64,000 nt of DNA from Salinibacterium hongtaonis (GCF_003065485.1 NZ_CP026951.1:434001-498000); one strand, 5' to 3'. Positions 23,745 through 33,762 are shown, counted from the first letter of the stretch. Notes: generated by a model not told the origin, from the sequence alone. Made by a program: numbers and translations.

Positions 23745-24497
23745 ATGAAGCGCTTCGCAACGCTGATCGCTGCCTCTAGTGCCGTGCTCACCCTCGTCCT
23801 CCCCTTCGTCGGAGGCAGCGGCCCCTCCTTTTGGCAGGCGGCCCCTCACGTCTCAAGCCTCGCCACAGCGGCCGCAGAGGCGACGCCCTCGAATGATTTC
23901 GTCGCGACTGACACCACCATCGAGGCACTCGAGGCTGACCTCGACACCGCGGCGGCCGCGCGCCGAGCGGCCATCGAGCTGGTCGGAGGCAACTGCCCGT
24001 CCCCGGCCTCGGGCGCAACGGCATCCGTGGAAACCCGCACCGCCGGCGACGGAGTCATCACGGGAACGACAAGCGACGATCTGGCGGACTTCGCAGCCGA
24101 ATACAACGAGATCCGCATCGCCAACTGCCTACTCCCGCTGCCTGCCGCCAACTTTCGCCACGACGAGTGCATGCTCGACCGCCTGGTGTGGATGGCAGAA
24201 GACCCGAGCGACGACCCGCTGAGCGCATGGGGCCACATCGGCTCAGAGCGCAGCGACGGTGTGCCGAGCATCGGATGCGATGGCAATCTGGCCGGGGGAA
24301 CCGGCGATAGCGGAGCATCCGTCGCCACCAAGTGGTGGGAGTCACCCAAACACCAGCTCTCCCTGTACCAGCCCGACTACGCCGGAGCGGTCGCGGGAAT
24401 GTGCGTCTTCTTCGCCGCCACCCACGGAGGCGTTGGCGCCACCATCGACGAGCCGCAGAGCTTCATGCGTGCTGCCGCCCGCTGGGGTAGCTGCTAA
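23745..24497 (+). CDS. Secreted CAP-domain-like protein
   Basis: 250 residues from ATG 23745 with AAAGGGG upstream. A signal peptide (about 1-30) is followed by a linker and a Cys-containing domain with NEIRIANCLLPLPAANF, LSAWGHIG, KWWESPKHQLSLYQPDYAGAV and FFAATHG, which resembles the CAP/SCP (Allergen V5) fold: His in GHIG and in SPKHQ, and a following conserved Tyr. Role unknown. Cys residues at CP, CLL, CML and GSC could pair outside the cell. Confidence 0.7.
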   Translation: MKRFATLIAASSAVLTLVLPFVGGSGPSFWQAAPHVSSLATAAAEATPSNDFVATDTTIEALEADLDTAAAARRAAIELVGGNCPSPASGATASVETRTAGDGVITGTTSDDLADFAAEYNEIRIANCLLPLPAANFRHDECMLDRLVWMAEDPSDDPLSAWGHIGSERSDGVPSIGCDGNLAGGTGDSGASVATKWWESPKHQLSLYQPDYAGAVAGMCVFFAATHGGVGATIDEPQSFMRAAARWGSC

Positions 24498-24558
24498 CCG
24501 ACTCCACCGGTAGCCTGGACGCCACGACGCCCCGACGGGGCGGGAACGGGAGTCGGCA

Positions 24559-25572
24559 ATGTCGCTGCGCTGGGGAATATTGGGGCCGGGCGGCATCGCT
24601 CGCTTACAGACGAAGGACCTGATCGCGAACGGGTTCGACGTTGTGGCCGTCGGCTCTCGTCGGCTCGAATCTGCAGAAGAATTCGCCCAGGAGTTCGGCA
24701 TCCCTCGCGCCCACGGCAGCTATGCGGAGCTGGTCGCCGACCCCGAGGTCGACGTCGTCTACGTCGCGACCCCGCACACCTTCCATGTGAGCGCGGCGCT
24801 CCTCGCGCTCGAAGCGGGCAAACATGTGCTCGTGGAGAAACCCTTCACCGTTACAGCGGAGCAGGCCCGGCAGGTCGTCGACCTCGCCGCGGAACGCGGG
24901 CTCGTTGTGCTCGAGGCGATGTGGACACGATTCTTGCCGCACATGGTGCGCCTTCGCGAGATCATCGCGGCCGGCACGATCGGCGAGGTTGTGACTCTTA
25001 TTGCCGACCATGACCAGTTGCTGCCGTCGGACCCGATGCACCGTATGCGCGACCTAGCGCTCGGGGGCGGCGCGTTGCTCGACCTGGGCGTCTATCCCGT
25101 GTCGTTTGCCCATGACCTGTTCGGTGTGCCGACGGGAGTGCTCGCCAGCGCAACCTTTACGCCAACCGGAGTCGACCGGCAGACCGCGATCATCCTCGAG
25201 TTCGGCGAGCGCAGGGCGGTGCTTCACACCGCGCTCGATACGCAGGGTCCCAACCGGGCATCCGTCATCGGCACGAACGGCCGCATCGAGATCGACGCCG
25301 TCTGGTATTCGCCCACATCGTTTACGGTCTACGACTCTGCGGATGCTGTGGTCGAGCGATTCGAACGGGGTCAGGCAGACGATTCTGCCGCGGGCAGCAG
25401 GGGTATGCAGTTTCAGGCCTGGGAGCTCGAGCGGCTGGTGGCTTCCGGCTCGGTCGCGGGCGACCTCATGCCGCCGGAGGGTTCTGTGCAGGTGATGCAG
25501 ATTCTCGACGCCATTCGGCAGCGGATCGGCTTGGAGTACCCGGCAGCGGCGGGTCTGGCCTCCACGCTCTGA
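24559..25572 (+). CDS. Gfo/Idh/MocA-family oxidoreductase
   Basis: 337 residues. The N-terminal Rossmann domain (RWGILGPGGIARLQTKDLI) is followed by DPEVDVVYVATPHTFHVSAALLALEAGKHVLVEKP, containing the family EKP motif, and a C-terminal substrate domain (LGGGALLDLGVYPVSFAHDL). These enzymes oxidise or reduce sugars, polyols or related compounds with NAD(P). The specific substrate is not predictable. CGGGAG precedes the ATG. Confidence 0.9.
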   Translation: MSLRWGILGPGGIARLQTKDLIANGFDVVAVGSRRLESAEEFAQEFGIPRAHGSYAELVADPEVDVVYVATPHTFHVSAALLALEAGKHVLVEKPFTVTAEQARQVVDLAAERGLVVLEAMWTRFLPHMVRLREIIAAGTIGEVVTLIADHDQLLPSDPMHRMRDLALGGGALLDLGVYPVSFAHDLFGVPTGVLASATFTPTGVDRQTAIILEFGERRAVLHTALDTQGPNRASVIGTNGRIEIDAVWYSPTSFTVYDSADAVVERFERGQADDSAAGSRGMQFQAWELERLVASGSVAGDLMPPEGSVQVMQILDAIRQRIGLEYPAAAGLASTL

Positions 25573-25615
25573 AATAACTTTCGCGGCGCGGGGTGCCCTC
25601 CATTACGATGAGCGG

Positions 25616-27337
25616 ATGATCGAGCCGGGTCAGCCCCCAACCCGTCGTCAGGCCCGAGAAGCCCTGTCGCAGCATGCCCGCGGGCGTGCCGCCTCAGAGT
25701 CGCGCCCGGCACAGGGATCTGCTGGCACGCGCGCGGGTGCGGGTGCGGGTGCGGCGAAGGTGGCGCGTGCGGCGTCAGCGGTTGCGCGGTCGTCGGCGCG
25801 CGGAGTCTCCGCGGCGGCCACATCGGTTGTCGCTGCAGTGAGGTCGTGGGCGAGAAGCCCCAGGCAGCTGCTCATGGCTGGGGCGGCCATTGTGGTTGTC
25901 GTTCTCGCCACCGCGGTCGTCATGGCAGGGGTGGGCTCGGGGCGGGCCTCGATGGCTGCCCTCGCTGCGGTCGAGCCAGAGGCTGCCGCCAGGTTTGCCC
26001 CCGAACTCGCGGCAGGGCCCGTTCGCCTGCGCACCTGCACGGTGGATACGTCGGAGCCAGCGCTGGCGGAGCTCGCAGCATCCGTGGTCTCCGTCTCGAC
26101 GGGTGAACAACTTTTGGCTCGGGGAGATGGCGCCCCCATCTCTACTCTTGAGCTTTCCAAAGTGGCAACCGCCATCGTTGCGCTGCAAGTGCTGGGGCCA
26201 GACACGCGCATCCCGACCAGGGTCTATGAGGGCAGCATCGCGGGAAGCGTGGTGCTGGTGGGAGGCGGGGACGCCACGCTTTCTGCTCTGCCATCGGGGG
26301 TCGAGAGTGTCTACGCGGGGGCCCCGCGAATGAACGACCTCGCCGCCCAAACGACCGCAGCGCTCGCGAAGCTATATCCGCCAGCCCCCGTGCAGGAGGA
26401 CGACGAAGACGACGATGGCCGCCGGGGTCCAGGGGGCAGGCCAGGGCCTAGGCCGTCTCCACCCCCTGCTCCCGCCGCGCCGGAGCAGCCCGCATTCTCG
26501 ATAACGCAGGTGATGGTCGACTCGACCCTGTGGAGCGGCGAACCCTGGGATGCGGGATGGGCGTCGGCCGAACGCACGGTCGGCACGCAGGCCAACATCA
26601 CACCGCTCATGGTCGACGGTGACCGGCAGGACCCCGCGGTCGTGACGAGCCCGCGCGGCGAGGACCCGGTTGCGTCGGCAGCGGCGGCGTTCATCTCCGC
26701 CCTGGGGCTCGGCAGCGGCACCGCGATTTCCACGGGGGCCGTTCTGCCGGATAGCCCCCTGCTGGCAGAAGTGTGGTCGCAGCCCGTGAGCGTGCTCGTC
26801 ACCCAAATGCTGCAGCTCGGCGACAACACCCTCGCCGACATGCTTGCCCGCCTGGCTTCAACATCAGTGGGAAGCGACGGAACGGCGGCTTCGCTCGAAC
26901 AGGTTTATCGCTCTGTGCTCGGCTCCCTCGAGGTTGACACCGCCGCCCTCGTCATGAGCGACGGCTCGGGCCTCGACCTTGCCACAGTGGCCCCTCCCGA
27001 GGTTCTCGCTCGGTTGCTCGCGGCGACCGTGAGCAACCCGGCCCTCGTGAGCATCACCGCGGCCCTTCCGGTCGCGGGTGTCTCTGGCACTATGGCGCCC
27101 CGATTCGCCGGTGAACTGGCACATCTGCACTCCACCTTCTCCGGGGTTGGGACCTCTACCGCGACCGCGGCGACGCTGGGCGGCATCCTCACGGCATCCG
27201 ATGGGACGGTGCTCACCCTGTCTCTGCAGGCGACGGGAGCGGTGTCACCAGAGACAAATCTCGCGTTCGAGCACCTGGTGGAGAAGATCTACGAGTGTGG
27301 AGACAACCTTTCGGGAGCCGTGCGCGCCGCCGAATAG
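25616..27337 (+). CDS. S13-type D-Ala-D-Ala carboxypeptidase homologue, apparently inactive
   Basis: 573 residues. An Ala-rich cytoplasmic N-terminus and one membrane helix (85-107) precede an S13 (DacB/PBP4) fold: GGGDATL, MSDGSGL and LPVAGVSGTMAPRF match the family. The catalytic motifs are changed: SxxK is STLE (176-179), SxN is GDN (402-404), and the KTG region reads HSTFSG (505-510). This suggests a pseudoenzyme. An acidic/Pro-rich insert lies at about 258-293. ATG follows TACGAT by 6 nt. If active at all it would be a periplasmic-side peptidoglycan enzyme; a binding or scaffold role is more likely. Confidence 0.75.
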   Translation: MIEPGQPPTRRQAREALSQHARGRAASESRPAQGSAGTRAGAGAGAAKVARAASAVARSSARGVSAAATSVVAAVRSWARSPRQLLMAGAAIVVVVLATAVVMAGVGSGRASMAALAAVEPEAAARFAPELAAGPVRLRTCTVDTSEPALAELAASVVSVSTGEQLLARGDGAPISTLELSKVATAIVALQVLGPDTRIPTRVYEGSIAGSVVLVGGGDATLSALPSGVESVYAGAPRMNDLAAQTTAALAKLYPPAPVQEDDEDDDGRRGPGGRPGPRPSPPPAPAAPEQPAFSITQVMVDSTLWSGEPWDAGWASAERTVGTQANITPLMVDGDRQDPAVVTSPRGEDPVASAAAAFISALGLGSGTAISTGAVLPDSPLLAEVWSQPVSVLVTQMLQLGDNTLADMLARLASTSVGSDGTAASLEQVYRSVLGSLEVDTAALVMSDGSGLDLATVAPPEVLARLLAATVSNPALVSITAALPVAGVSGTMAPRFAGELAHLHSTFSGVGTSTATAATLGGILTASDGTVLTLSLQATGAVSPETNLAFEHLVEKIYECGDNLSGAVRAAE

Positions 27338-27392
27338 CGGTCGCCCCGAATTGCGGTAGTCGCTGCGAACCGCGCGAGCCTAGAATTGCCGC

Positions 27393-27971
27393 GTGACTCG
27401 CGCTCTTCTCATCATCGACGTTCAAAACGACTTCACCGAAGGCGGCGCCCTGGGCGTTGACGGCGGTGCCGCAGTGGCCGCCGGCATCACGCGGTATCTC
27501 GCGGAGCATCCGCAGCGCTACGACGCCATCATCGCCTCGCGCGATTGGCACGATGCCGAGGGTGACAACGGCGGGCACTTTGCAACGGATGCTGCCCCAG
27601 ACTTTGTCTCGACCTGGCCGGTTCACTGCGTGGCTGGCACGACGGGTGCGGAGTACCACCCCGACCTGGTTACGGCTTCCGTGACCGCCCATGTCTTCAA
27701 AGGACAGGGCGCTCCGGCGTATTCGCTGTTCGAGGGCGCAACGGAGGAGGGCGAGACGGCCGCGCAGCTTCTCGCCGAGGCGGGGGTCACGGCCGTGGAT
27801 GTCGTGGGCATCGCCACCGACTACTGCGTGCTCGCCTCCGCCCGCGATGCGTTGGAGGCCGGGCTCGCGGTGAGCGTGCTGACCGATCTGGTCGCCGGAG
27901 TCGCCGCAGAGTCGAGCGAGAAAGCTCTCACCGATCTGGCCGAAGCCGGGGCGACGATTCGGCATTCCTAG
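27393..27971 (+). CDS. pncA: Nicotinamidase
   Basis: 192 residues of the isochorismatase-fold nicotinamidase group, hydrolysing nicotinamide to nicotinate for NAD salvage. The Asp in IDVQNDF, the metal-site pair in SRDWHD, the Lys in HVFKGQG and the nucleophile Cys in GIATDYCV are all present. GTG 27393 follows TAGAAT by 6 nt. Other members of the fold exist, but the full residue set supports PncA. Confidence 0.88.
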   Translation: MTRALLIIDVQNDFTEGGALGVDGGAAVAAGITRYLAEHPQRYDAIIASRDWHDAEGDNGGHFATDAAPDFVSTWPVHCVAGTTGAEYHPDLVTASVTAHVFKGQGAPAYSLFEGATEEGETAAQLLAEAGVTAVDVVGIATDYCVLASARDALEAGLAVSVLTDLVAGVAAESSEKALTDLAEAGATIRHS

Positions 27972-28080
27972 ACCGGAGCGGCGTGCCTCTATAGTTCGAA
28001 GAGTGCGCCATCCGCTCTCGCGGCCTTTGCCCGGGCGGTTCACGCGCACCGAGTGAGACGCTGTCAGAGAGGACTATGTC

Positions 28081-28863
28081 GTGGATAAAACGTGCGCATC
28101 CGCCGAGGAGGCGGTCTCCCAGATTCCCGAGGGGGCGAGCCTTGCCGTGGGAGGGTTTGGCCTGAGCGGCGTTCCCATGGCGTTGATTCGAGCCCTGCGC
28201 AACCAGGGAACCGGCGGCCTCGAGGTCGTCTCGAACAACTGCGGCGTTGACGGGTGGGGGCTGGGCGAGCTGCTCAGCGCCGGCCGCATCCGCAGGGTGA
28301 TCGCGTCGTACATCGGCGAGAACAAGGAATTCGCCCGGCAGTACCTGGGCGGGGAGATCGAGGTTGAGCTCACCCCGCAGGGCACGCTCGCCGAGCGGCT
28401 GCGCGCGGGAGGGGCGGGCATCCCGGCCTTCTACACGGCGACGGGAGTGGGCACGATGGTGTCGGAGGGCGGTCTGCCCTGGCGCTACGACGCCGAGGGC
28501 ACCGTGGTCGCGCAGTCTCCGGCCAAGGAGACGCGTGTTCTCGATTCTCTCGGGTCCGAGCGCGAATACGTGCTGGAGACGGGCATCCGCACCGACTTTG
28601 CCCTCGTGCGTGCCGCCAAGGGTGACCGCCACGGCAATCTTGTTTTCGAGCGAGCGACCCGCAACTTCAACCCCCTCGCCGCGATGGCGGGGCGCTACAC
28701 GATCGCCGAGGTCGACGAGCTCGTGGAGCCGGGCGAGATCGACCCCGACGACGTTCATCTTTCGGGAATCTTCGTTGACGCCGTTGTGGCGCTCACTCCG
28801 GAGGAGGCGGCAGATCTGCCGATCGAAAAGGTCACGGTTCGTGACCGCGAGGAGGGCAACTGA
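28081..28863 (+). CDS. 3-oxoacid CoA-transferase subunit A
   Basis: 260 residues, the alpha subunit of a family I CoA-transferase (SCOT/ScoA-like). [16 protein letters not shown] and [31 protein letters not shown] are characteristic. It transfers CoA between succinyl-CoA and 3-oxoacids such as acetoacetate, the entry to ketone-body use. GTG 28081 is preceded by GAGAGGA. The next gene, one base after its stop, encodes subunit B. Confidence 0.92.
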   Translation: MDKTCASAEEAVSQIPEGASLAVGGFGLSGVPMALIRALRNQGTGGLEVVSNNCGVDGWGLGELLSAGRIRRVIASYIGENKEFARQYLGGEIEVELTPQGTLAERLRAGGAGIPAFYTATGVGTMVSEGGLPWRYDAEGTVVAQSPAKETRVLDSLGSEREYVLETGIRTDFALVRAAKGDRHGNLVFERATRNFNPLAAMAGRYTIAEVDELVEPGEIDPDDVHLSGIFVDAVVALTPEEAADLPIEKVTVRDREEGN

Positions 28864-28864
28864 G

Positions 28865-29542
28865 ATGGCGCTGACACGAGACCAGATGGCCTACCGGGCG
28901 GCCCAGGAGCTGGCCGACGGCTCCTATGTGAACCTCGGCATTGGCCTGCCGACTCTCATCCCCAACCACATCCCCGCCGACAAGACCATCGTTCTGCACT
29001 CCGAGAACGGCATCCTCGGAGTCGGCCCCTACCCGTGGCGCGGCGAGGAGGACCCCAAGCTCATCAACGCGGGCAAAGAAACCGTAACGGTGTTGCCCGG
29101 TGCCTCGTACTTTGATTCGGCCCAGAGCTTCGCGATGATCCGCGGTGGCCGCATCCAGGCCGCTGTGCTCGGTGCGATGCAGGTCTCCGTCAAGGGCGAC
29201 ATTGCCAACTGGGCTGTGCCGGGCAAGATGGTCAAGGGCATGGGCGGCGCGATGGATCTCGTCAACGGCGCCGACCGCGTAATCGTGCTCATGGAGCATG
29301 TGGCAAAGGATGGCACGGCAAAGATCGTGCAGGAGTGCACACTGCCGCTAACCGGCCGCGGTGCGATCGATCGCATTATCACCGATCTTGCGGTGATCGA
29401 TGTGACCGACGACGGCCTCGTTCTGCGCGAACTCGCGCCGGGGGCGAGTGTCGACGAGGTCATTGCGGCGACGGATGCTCCGCTTACGGTTCCGACCGCG
29501 CCCGAGACGATGCAGGTGGCCGATCCCCATCTCGATTATTAG
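28865..29542 (+). CDS. 3-oxoacid CoA-transferase subunit B
   Basis: 225 residues, carrying the catalytic glutamate in [12 protein letters not shown] (the SENG motif of family I CoA-transferases). [11 protein letters not shown] is also typical of the subunit. ATG 28865 begins directly after the subunit A stop; a longer in-frame reading from 28364 is an artefact. Coexpression with subunit A is expected. Confidence 0.92.
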   Translation: MALTRDQMAYRAAQELADGSYVNLGIGLPTLIPNHIPADKTIVLHSENGILGVGPYPWRGEEDPKLINAGKETVTVLPGASYFDSAQSFAMIRGGRIQAAVLGAMQVSVKGDIANWAVPGKMVKGMGGAMDLVNGADRVIVLMEHVAKDGTAKIVQECTLPLTGRGAIDRIITDLAVIDVTDDGLVLRELAPGASVDEVIAATDAPLTVPTAPETMQVADPHLDY

Positions 29543-29632
29543 GTGCTGGTTCGCCGCTCGACATCCCCGCGGTCTGATCACATACCGCTCGGTCGGTTTA
29601 TGCTGGAACCTCCTGAAGCGCCGGAGGACTCA

Positions 29633-31105
29633 ATGACGAAGCTCGACGAATCAACCCTTCTTGCCGCTGTGCCCGACCGCCTGTTCATCGGCGGTCAGTG
29701 GAGAACAGCATCCGATGGGGCAACCCTTGACGTAGCCGATCCCGCTACTGGGCGCCTTATCAAGACGATCGCCAGTGCATCGGCACACGATGCGATGGCC
29801 GCCATGGATGCTGCCGCCGCAGCTCAGGCCGAATGGGCGGCGACCGCACCCCGGGTCAGGGGCGAACTGCTCCGCCGGGCTTTTGACCTCCTCATCGAGC
29901 GGCGCGACGACTTCGCCCTGCTCATGACTCTCGAGATGGGCAAGCCTCTCGCCGAGGCACAGGGCGAGGTCACCTACGCCGCCGAGTTCCTTCGATGGTT
30001 CAGCGAAGAGGCTGTGCGGATTACTGGCCGATACGGAACGAACCCCGAGGGGACGGGGCGGATGGTCGTCACCCAGCGTCCCGTCGGCCCCTGTTTTCTC
30101 ATCACACCCTGGAATTTTCCGCTCGCGATGGCGACCCGCAAGATCGCGCCTGCGCTCGCGGCCGGTTGCACCGTGATTGTCAAGCCCGCACAGCTCACAC
30201 CGCTCACAACCCTCATGTTCGTCAAGCTCCTCGAAGAGGTGGGTCTCCCCAAGGGAGTTGTGAATGTTCTGACGACGTCGTCATCAAGCACAGTCTCCGA
30301 GCCGATCATCGCCGACCCGCGTCTTCGCAAGTTGTCCTTCACGGGGTCGACTCCCGTCGGCGTTTCTCTGCTCAAATTGGCCGCAAACGGTGTGCTCCGT
30401 ACTTCCATGGAGCTGGGCGGCAACGCCCCGTTCGTCGTCTTCGACGATGCCGATCTCGACAAGGCCGTCGAGGGGGCGATCGCGGCAAAGTTTCGCAATA
30501 TCGGCCAGGCATGCACTGCGGCCAACCGCTTTATCGTGCACGAGTCCGTAGCGGAGGAGTTCGCCACGCGCGTGACCGAGCGGGTGCGGGCGTTCCGTAT
30601 GGGACGAGGCACCGAGGATGGCGTCACGATCGGCCCGCTCATCGACGAGAAAGCCGTCGCCAAGGCGAAGTCTCTTGTTGAGGATGCCGTGAGGCGAGGA
30701 GCATCGGTGGTGACCGGAGGCAACGCCATCGCGGGTGAGGGAACCTTCTTCGAGCCAACGGTTGTCACTGGCGTCGTGCCGGGAAGCGATATCTTGCGCG
30801 AGGAGATATTCGGGCCCGTGCTCGCCATCTCCACGTTCTCCGACGAGGCCGAGGCGGTGCGAATGGCCAACGACACTGAGTACGGGCTCGTTGGTTACGT
30901 ATTCACCCAGGACCTTGCCCGCGGTCAACGCCTGATCGACTCGCTCGAGACGGGGATGATGGGGCTCAATGTCGGCGTGCTCTCCAACGCGGCAGCGCCA
31001 TTCGGGGGAGTGAAACAGTCCGGGCTAGGACGCGAAGGCGGGCTTGAGGGCATTCACGAGTATTTGGCACCCAAATACACGATGACGCCTGACCCGTTCG
31101 CTTAG
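29633..31105 (+). CDS. gabD: Succinate-semialdehyde dehydrogenase (NAD(P)+)
   Basis: 490 residues of the aldehyde dehydrogenase family: catalytic Glu in MELGGNAPF and Cys in GQACTAANRF, cofactor-binding TPWNFPLAMATRK. Length and motifs fit succinate-semialdehyde dehydrogenase, though other semialdehydes are possible. GGAGGA (29620s) precedes ATG 29633, so the 90-nt-longer frame from 29543 is not used. Substrate specificity is by family. Confidence 0.85.
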   Translation: MTKLDESTLLAAVPDRLFIGGQWRTASDGATLDVADPATGRLIKTIASASAHDAMAAMDAAAAAQAEWAATAPRVRGELLRRAFDLLIERRDDFALLMTLEMGKPLAEAQGEVTYAAEFLRWFSEEAVRITGRYGTNPEGTGRMVVTQRPVGPCFLITPWNFPLAMATRKIAPALAAGCTVIVKPAQLTPLTTLMFVKLLEEVGLPKGVVNVLTTSSSSTVSEPIIADPRLRKLSFTGSTPVGVSLLKLAANGVLRTSMELGGNAPFVVFDDADLDKAVEGAIAAKFRNIGQACTAANRFIVHESVAEEFATRVTERVRAFRMGRGTEDGVTIGPLIDEKAVAKAKSLVEDAVRRGASVVTGGNAIAGEGTFFEPTVVTGVVPGSDILREEIFGPVLAISTFSDEAEAVRMANDTEYGLVGYVFTQDLARGQRLIDSLETGMMGLNVGVLSNAAAPFGGVKQSGLGREGGLEGIHEYLAPKYTMTPDPFA

Positions 31106-31119
31106 AGACAGGCTGGCTC

Positions 31120-31590
31120 TCAATCCTCCGACGGGATTCGATGCATCAGAGCCGAGCGAACAGCGCGACAGACTAGCTCGCCCCGCTGGTTGACGCCATC
31201 GTGCCGAAATTCGACGATCCCCGCCATTGGCCTCGATCGTGAGGCCCGGGCGGCCGTGACCTCGGTGACGACAGAAAGGGTGTCGCCCGCGAATACTGGC
31301 TGGGGGAACTCGACCGAGCCGAAACCCAAGTTCGCGATCGTCGTGCCGAGAGTGAGCTCGGGCACCGAGAGGCCGATGACAGTGCTCAGTGTTAAGAGGG
31401 AGTTCACGAGGGGCCTGCCGAATTCGGTGCGCGAGGCGAAGTCAGCATCGAGGTGAAGCGGCTGCGGATTCATCGTCATGGTTGTGAACAGCACGTTGTC
31501 TGACTCCGTGAGGGTGCGGGTGATCGCGTGGTGCGTGATCGTGCCGACAGGGAGTTCCTCGAACCACGAGCCGAGTCGGCGCAGCGTCAC
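31120..31590 (-). CDS. MaoC-like hydratase
   Basis: 156 residues with the hot-dog fold: an N-terminal [27 protein letters not shown], then [26 protein letters not shown], resembling the catalytic Asp/His segment of MaoC and mesaconyl-CoA hydratase-like proteins, then [23 protein letters not shown]. It likely hydrates a 2-enoyl-CoA. The start is GTG with AAGGGAA upstream. It is convergent with gabD. Confidence 0.88.
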   Translation of the reverse strand: MTLRRLGSWFEELPVGTITHHAITRTLTESDNVLFTTMTMNPQPLHLDADFASRTEFGRPLVNSLLTLSTVIGLSVPELTLGTTIANLGFGSVEFPQPVFAGDTLSVVTEVTAARASRSRPMAGIVEFRHDGVNQRGELVCRAVRSALMHRIPSED

Positions 31591-31960
31591 AGTAGGTTCC
31601 CTTCGAACGCGGAGTCAGAGCAGACTACTTCCTTACGCCGCCGGAGGGTAGAGCATCCGACCGCGCCTACGCCGAATGCAACCCCTAACAATGCCGCTCG
31701 GCCGCTCGTATTCTGTGGGCACTGTTCATGGAAGGCGCGCCATCGGTGTGCGCTGCGCGGTGAGTAACGGGATGTGACGTGGCACGGTTTTCTGCGCTCG
31801 ATGACACGCAGGTTGCCGTATATCTCACGCTGGTCGCGCTCGCCGCAATCGTGACCATTCTCGGGCTAGCGCCCGTCGTTCTGCACTGAATGCTTTTTCG
31901 GCGTGGGGCCAAAGCTCGGCTGGTGCGGTTCGGCAACGTTTCTTTAGAGAGGAGGGCACT
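31591..31960. other. Gene-poor gap between MaoC and Rho_N genes
   Basis: A 370-bp gap. Only one marginal small frame is seen (31779-31889). Confidence 0.5.
31779..31889 (+). CDS. Possible small membrane peptide, 36 aa
   Basis: Frame of 36 codons from GTG 31779, with one hydrophobic helix (VAVYLTLVALAAIVTILGLA) and ending in APVVLH. The RBS is weak and no family is known, so this is a low-confidence candidate. Confidence 0.3.
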   Translation: MARFSALDDTQVAVYLTLVALAAIVTILGLAPVVLH

Positions 31961-32227
31961 GTGCCCGGACAGCGGAACGCAAACCTAAAAGACCCCAAGC
32001 TCTACGAAACGCTTCGCGACGAGGGGGCGTCGAAGGAGAAGGCAGCCCGGATATCCAATGCAGCGGCCAAGCGTGGCCGCTCGGCGGTTGGCCGAAAGGG
32101 TGGCAAGTCGGGCGACTACGACGATCAGACGGTCGATCAGCTGAGAAACCGGGCGAAGGAGCTGGGACTCTCCGGATACTCGGGTAAGCGCAAAGCCGAG
32201 CTGATCAGTATGCTGCGCAACCACTAG
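31961..32227 (+). CDS. Rho-N domain small protein (DUF7218 type)
   Basis: 88 residues. The N-terminus (PKLYETLRDEGASKEKAARISNAAAKRG) is followed by a Rho-N-like domain (TVDQLRNRAKELGLSGYSGKRKAELISML), the same small helical domain found at the start of Rho. Nucleic-acid binding is plausible. GAGAGGAGGG precedes the GTG start. Confidence 0.85.
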   Translation: MPGQRNANLKDPKLYETLRDEGASKEKAARISNAAAKRGRSAVGRKGGKSGDYDDQTVDQLRNRAKELGLSGYSGKRKAELISMLRNH

Positions 32228-32266
32228 AGGCCGTTTCATCGGCACGTCGCCTGAGACAATGGGCGC

Positions 32267-33127
32267 ATGCCCGTGATCGCTATCGATTCGCTGCGAGACC
32301 CGCGGCTCTCCGACTTTGCCCACCGCACCGATGTGGCGCTCAAGAAGGCGGGCCACAACGGTGACCCGAGCGGTGACCTCGGGCTCTACATCGCCGAGTC
32401 CGCCCTCGTGCTCGATCGAGCGCTCCGAGCCGGGCACACCGTTCGCTCGGTTCTGGCGCTCGGCGGAAGTGTCGACGAGGCCGTCGCCCTCGTCGGCGAC
32501 CACGTTCCGGTGTTTTCTGGCCCGGGCGAGCTACTTGCAGAGCTCACGGGCTATACCCTCCACCGCGGACTCATCGCGGCGATGGAGCGTCCGCCGCTTC
32601 CATCAGTCACCGATCTGATCGCGGATGCTCGGCGCATCGTCATCATCGAAAACGTCGTAGACCCCACCAATGTTGGGGCGATCTTCCGCTCCGTAGCGGG
32701 TATCGGCGCCGATGCTGTGCTCGTCACCGAGCGCTGCTCCGACCCGCTCTATCGCCGGGCCATTCGTGTGAGCATGGGAACTGTGCTCCAGGTTCCGTGG
32801 ACGCGGCTGCCCGGCGCTGGCCTCGACCCCGGCGGTGCGAGCCTGGGCGAGGCGCCCGGCTGGCAGCGCGCGCGCTCCCTGCTCACGGCATCCGGATTCC
32901 ACATCGCCGCGCTTGCCCTCACCCCAGAGGCGGTGAGTCTGCGCGAGTTCGCCGCGGCCGCGCCAGAGCGGGTCGCGCTCGTCCTGGGCACCGAGGGGGA
33001 GGGGCTTACCGCTGGCGCGATCGCTGCCGCCGACACGACAGTGCAGATCCCCATGAAACACGGCATCGACAGTCTCAACGTCGCTGCCGCCGCGGCCGTG
33101 GCAATGTACGCCCTCGCCATCGACTGA
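32267..33127 (+). CDS. SpoU/TrmH-family RNA methyltransferase
   Basis: 286 residues with the SPOUT knot: IVIIENVVDPTNVGAIFRSVAGIGADAVLV, ALVLGTEGEGLTAG and IPMKHGIDSLNVAAAAAVAMYA are the three family motifs. They methylate 2'-O ribose in rRNA or tRNA using SAM; the target base is unknown. The ATG lies 6 nt after GACAAT (32255-32260). Confidence 0.92.
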   Translation: MPVIAIDSLRDPRLSDFAHRTDVALKKAGHNGDPSGDLGLYIAESALVLDRALRAGHTVRSVLALGGSVDEAVALVGDHVPVFSGPGELLAELTGYTLHRGLIAAMERPPLPSVTDLIADARRIVIIENVVDPTNVGAIFRSVAGIGADAVLVTERCSDPLYRRAIRVSMGTVLQVPWTRLPGAGLDPGGASLGEAPGWQRARSLLTASGFHIAALALTPEAVSLREFAAAAPERVALVLGTEGEGLTAGAIAAADTTVQIPMKHGIDSLNVAAAAAVAMYALAID

Positions 33128-33180
33128 GCCACAGCACAGCACAGCCCCGCGATGCCCGCGATGCGCGCGACCGTCGGGCT

Positions 33181-33762
33181 CTAAACCTTGGCCGGCCGAC
33201 CGCGCCGCGGTGGGTCCAGATCGAACGGCACGTGCAGGGGCTCGCCAGATTCCCGGGCCGCCCTCACCCGTGCCTCCACCTGATCGAGCCAGCGCAACTC
33301 TGCCTCGAGGTCGAACGTGGTGGCGTCGGCGACGAGCTGGGGCCCGATCCCGCCGCTGGTGGGTATGGTCTCCGCATCGAGTTGCGACCGTCGCGCACGA
33401 GCAGAAGCCCGCTGAGTCTCAAGAATCGGTTCGATAGCGATGCCCGGCACGCTGCACGCGATCGCCACCTTGGTGGCGAGGTCGCTGCGGCCACCACCGC
33501 TGCCGGTTTCGGGGGTGGCCAGCCAGCGGCTCACCGCTGCACTGCCTTCGGCGGTGGCCTCATAGAACACGTGACCATCGTCATCCGTGTGCGCGCTTCG
33601 CGTCGCGTACCCGTCGCGTTCCAGCAACTCGAGCGCCTTATAGACCTGCCCCACGTTCAGCGGGGTGCCCGATCCGGTTCGCCGATCAAACTCGGCGCGC
33701 AATAGATAGCCGTAGCTGGGTTGCGCCGCGAGCATGGCCAGGATGCTCATCCGTACCGACAC
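33181..33762 (-). CDS. PadR-family regulator
   Basis: 193 residues. The winged-helix N-terminus (SILAMLAAQPSYGYLLRAEF, LNVGQVYKALELLERDGYA) is typical of PadR, followed by the Vir_C-like helical domain. The start is GTG 33762, with ATG 33750 as an alternative. It lies downstream of the ABC transporter on the same strand, separated by 76 AT-rich bases that contain TATATA-like promoter sequence, so it may have its own promoter and control the transporter. Confidence 0.88.
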   Translation of the reverse strand: MSVRMSILAMLAAQPSYGYLLRAEFDRRTGSGTPLNVGQVYKALELLERDGYATRSAHTDDDGHVFYEATAEGSAAVSRWLATPETGSGGGRSDLATKVAIACSVPGIAIEPILETQRASARARRSQLDAETIPTSGGIGPQLVADATTFDLEAELRWLDQVEARVRAARESGEPLHVPFDLDPPRRGRPAKV

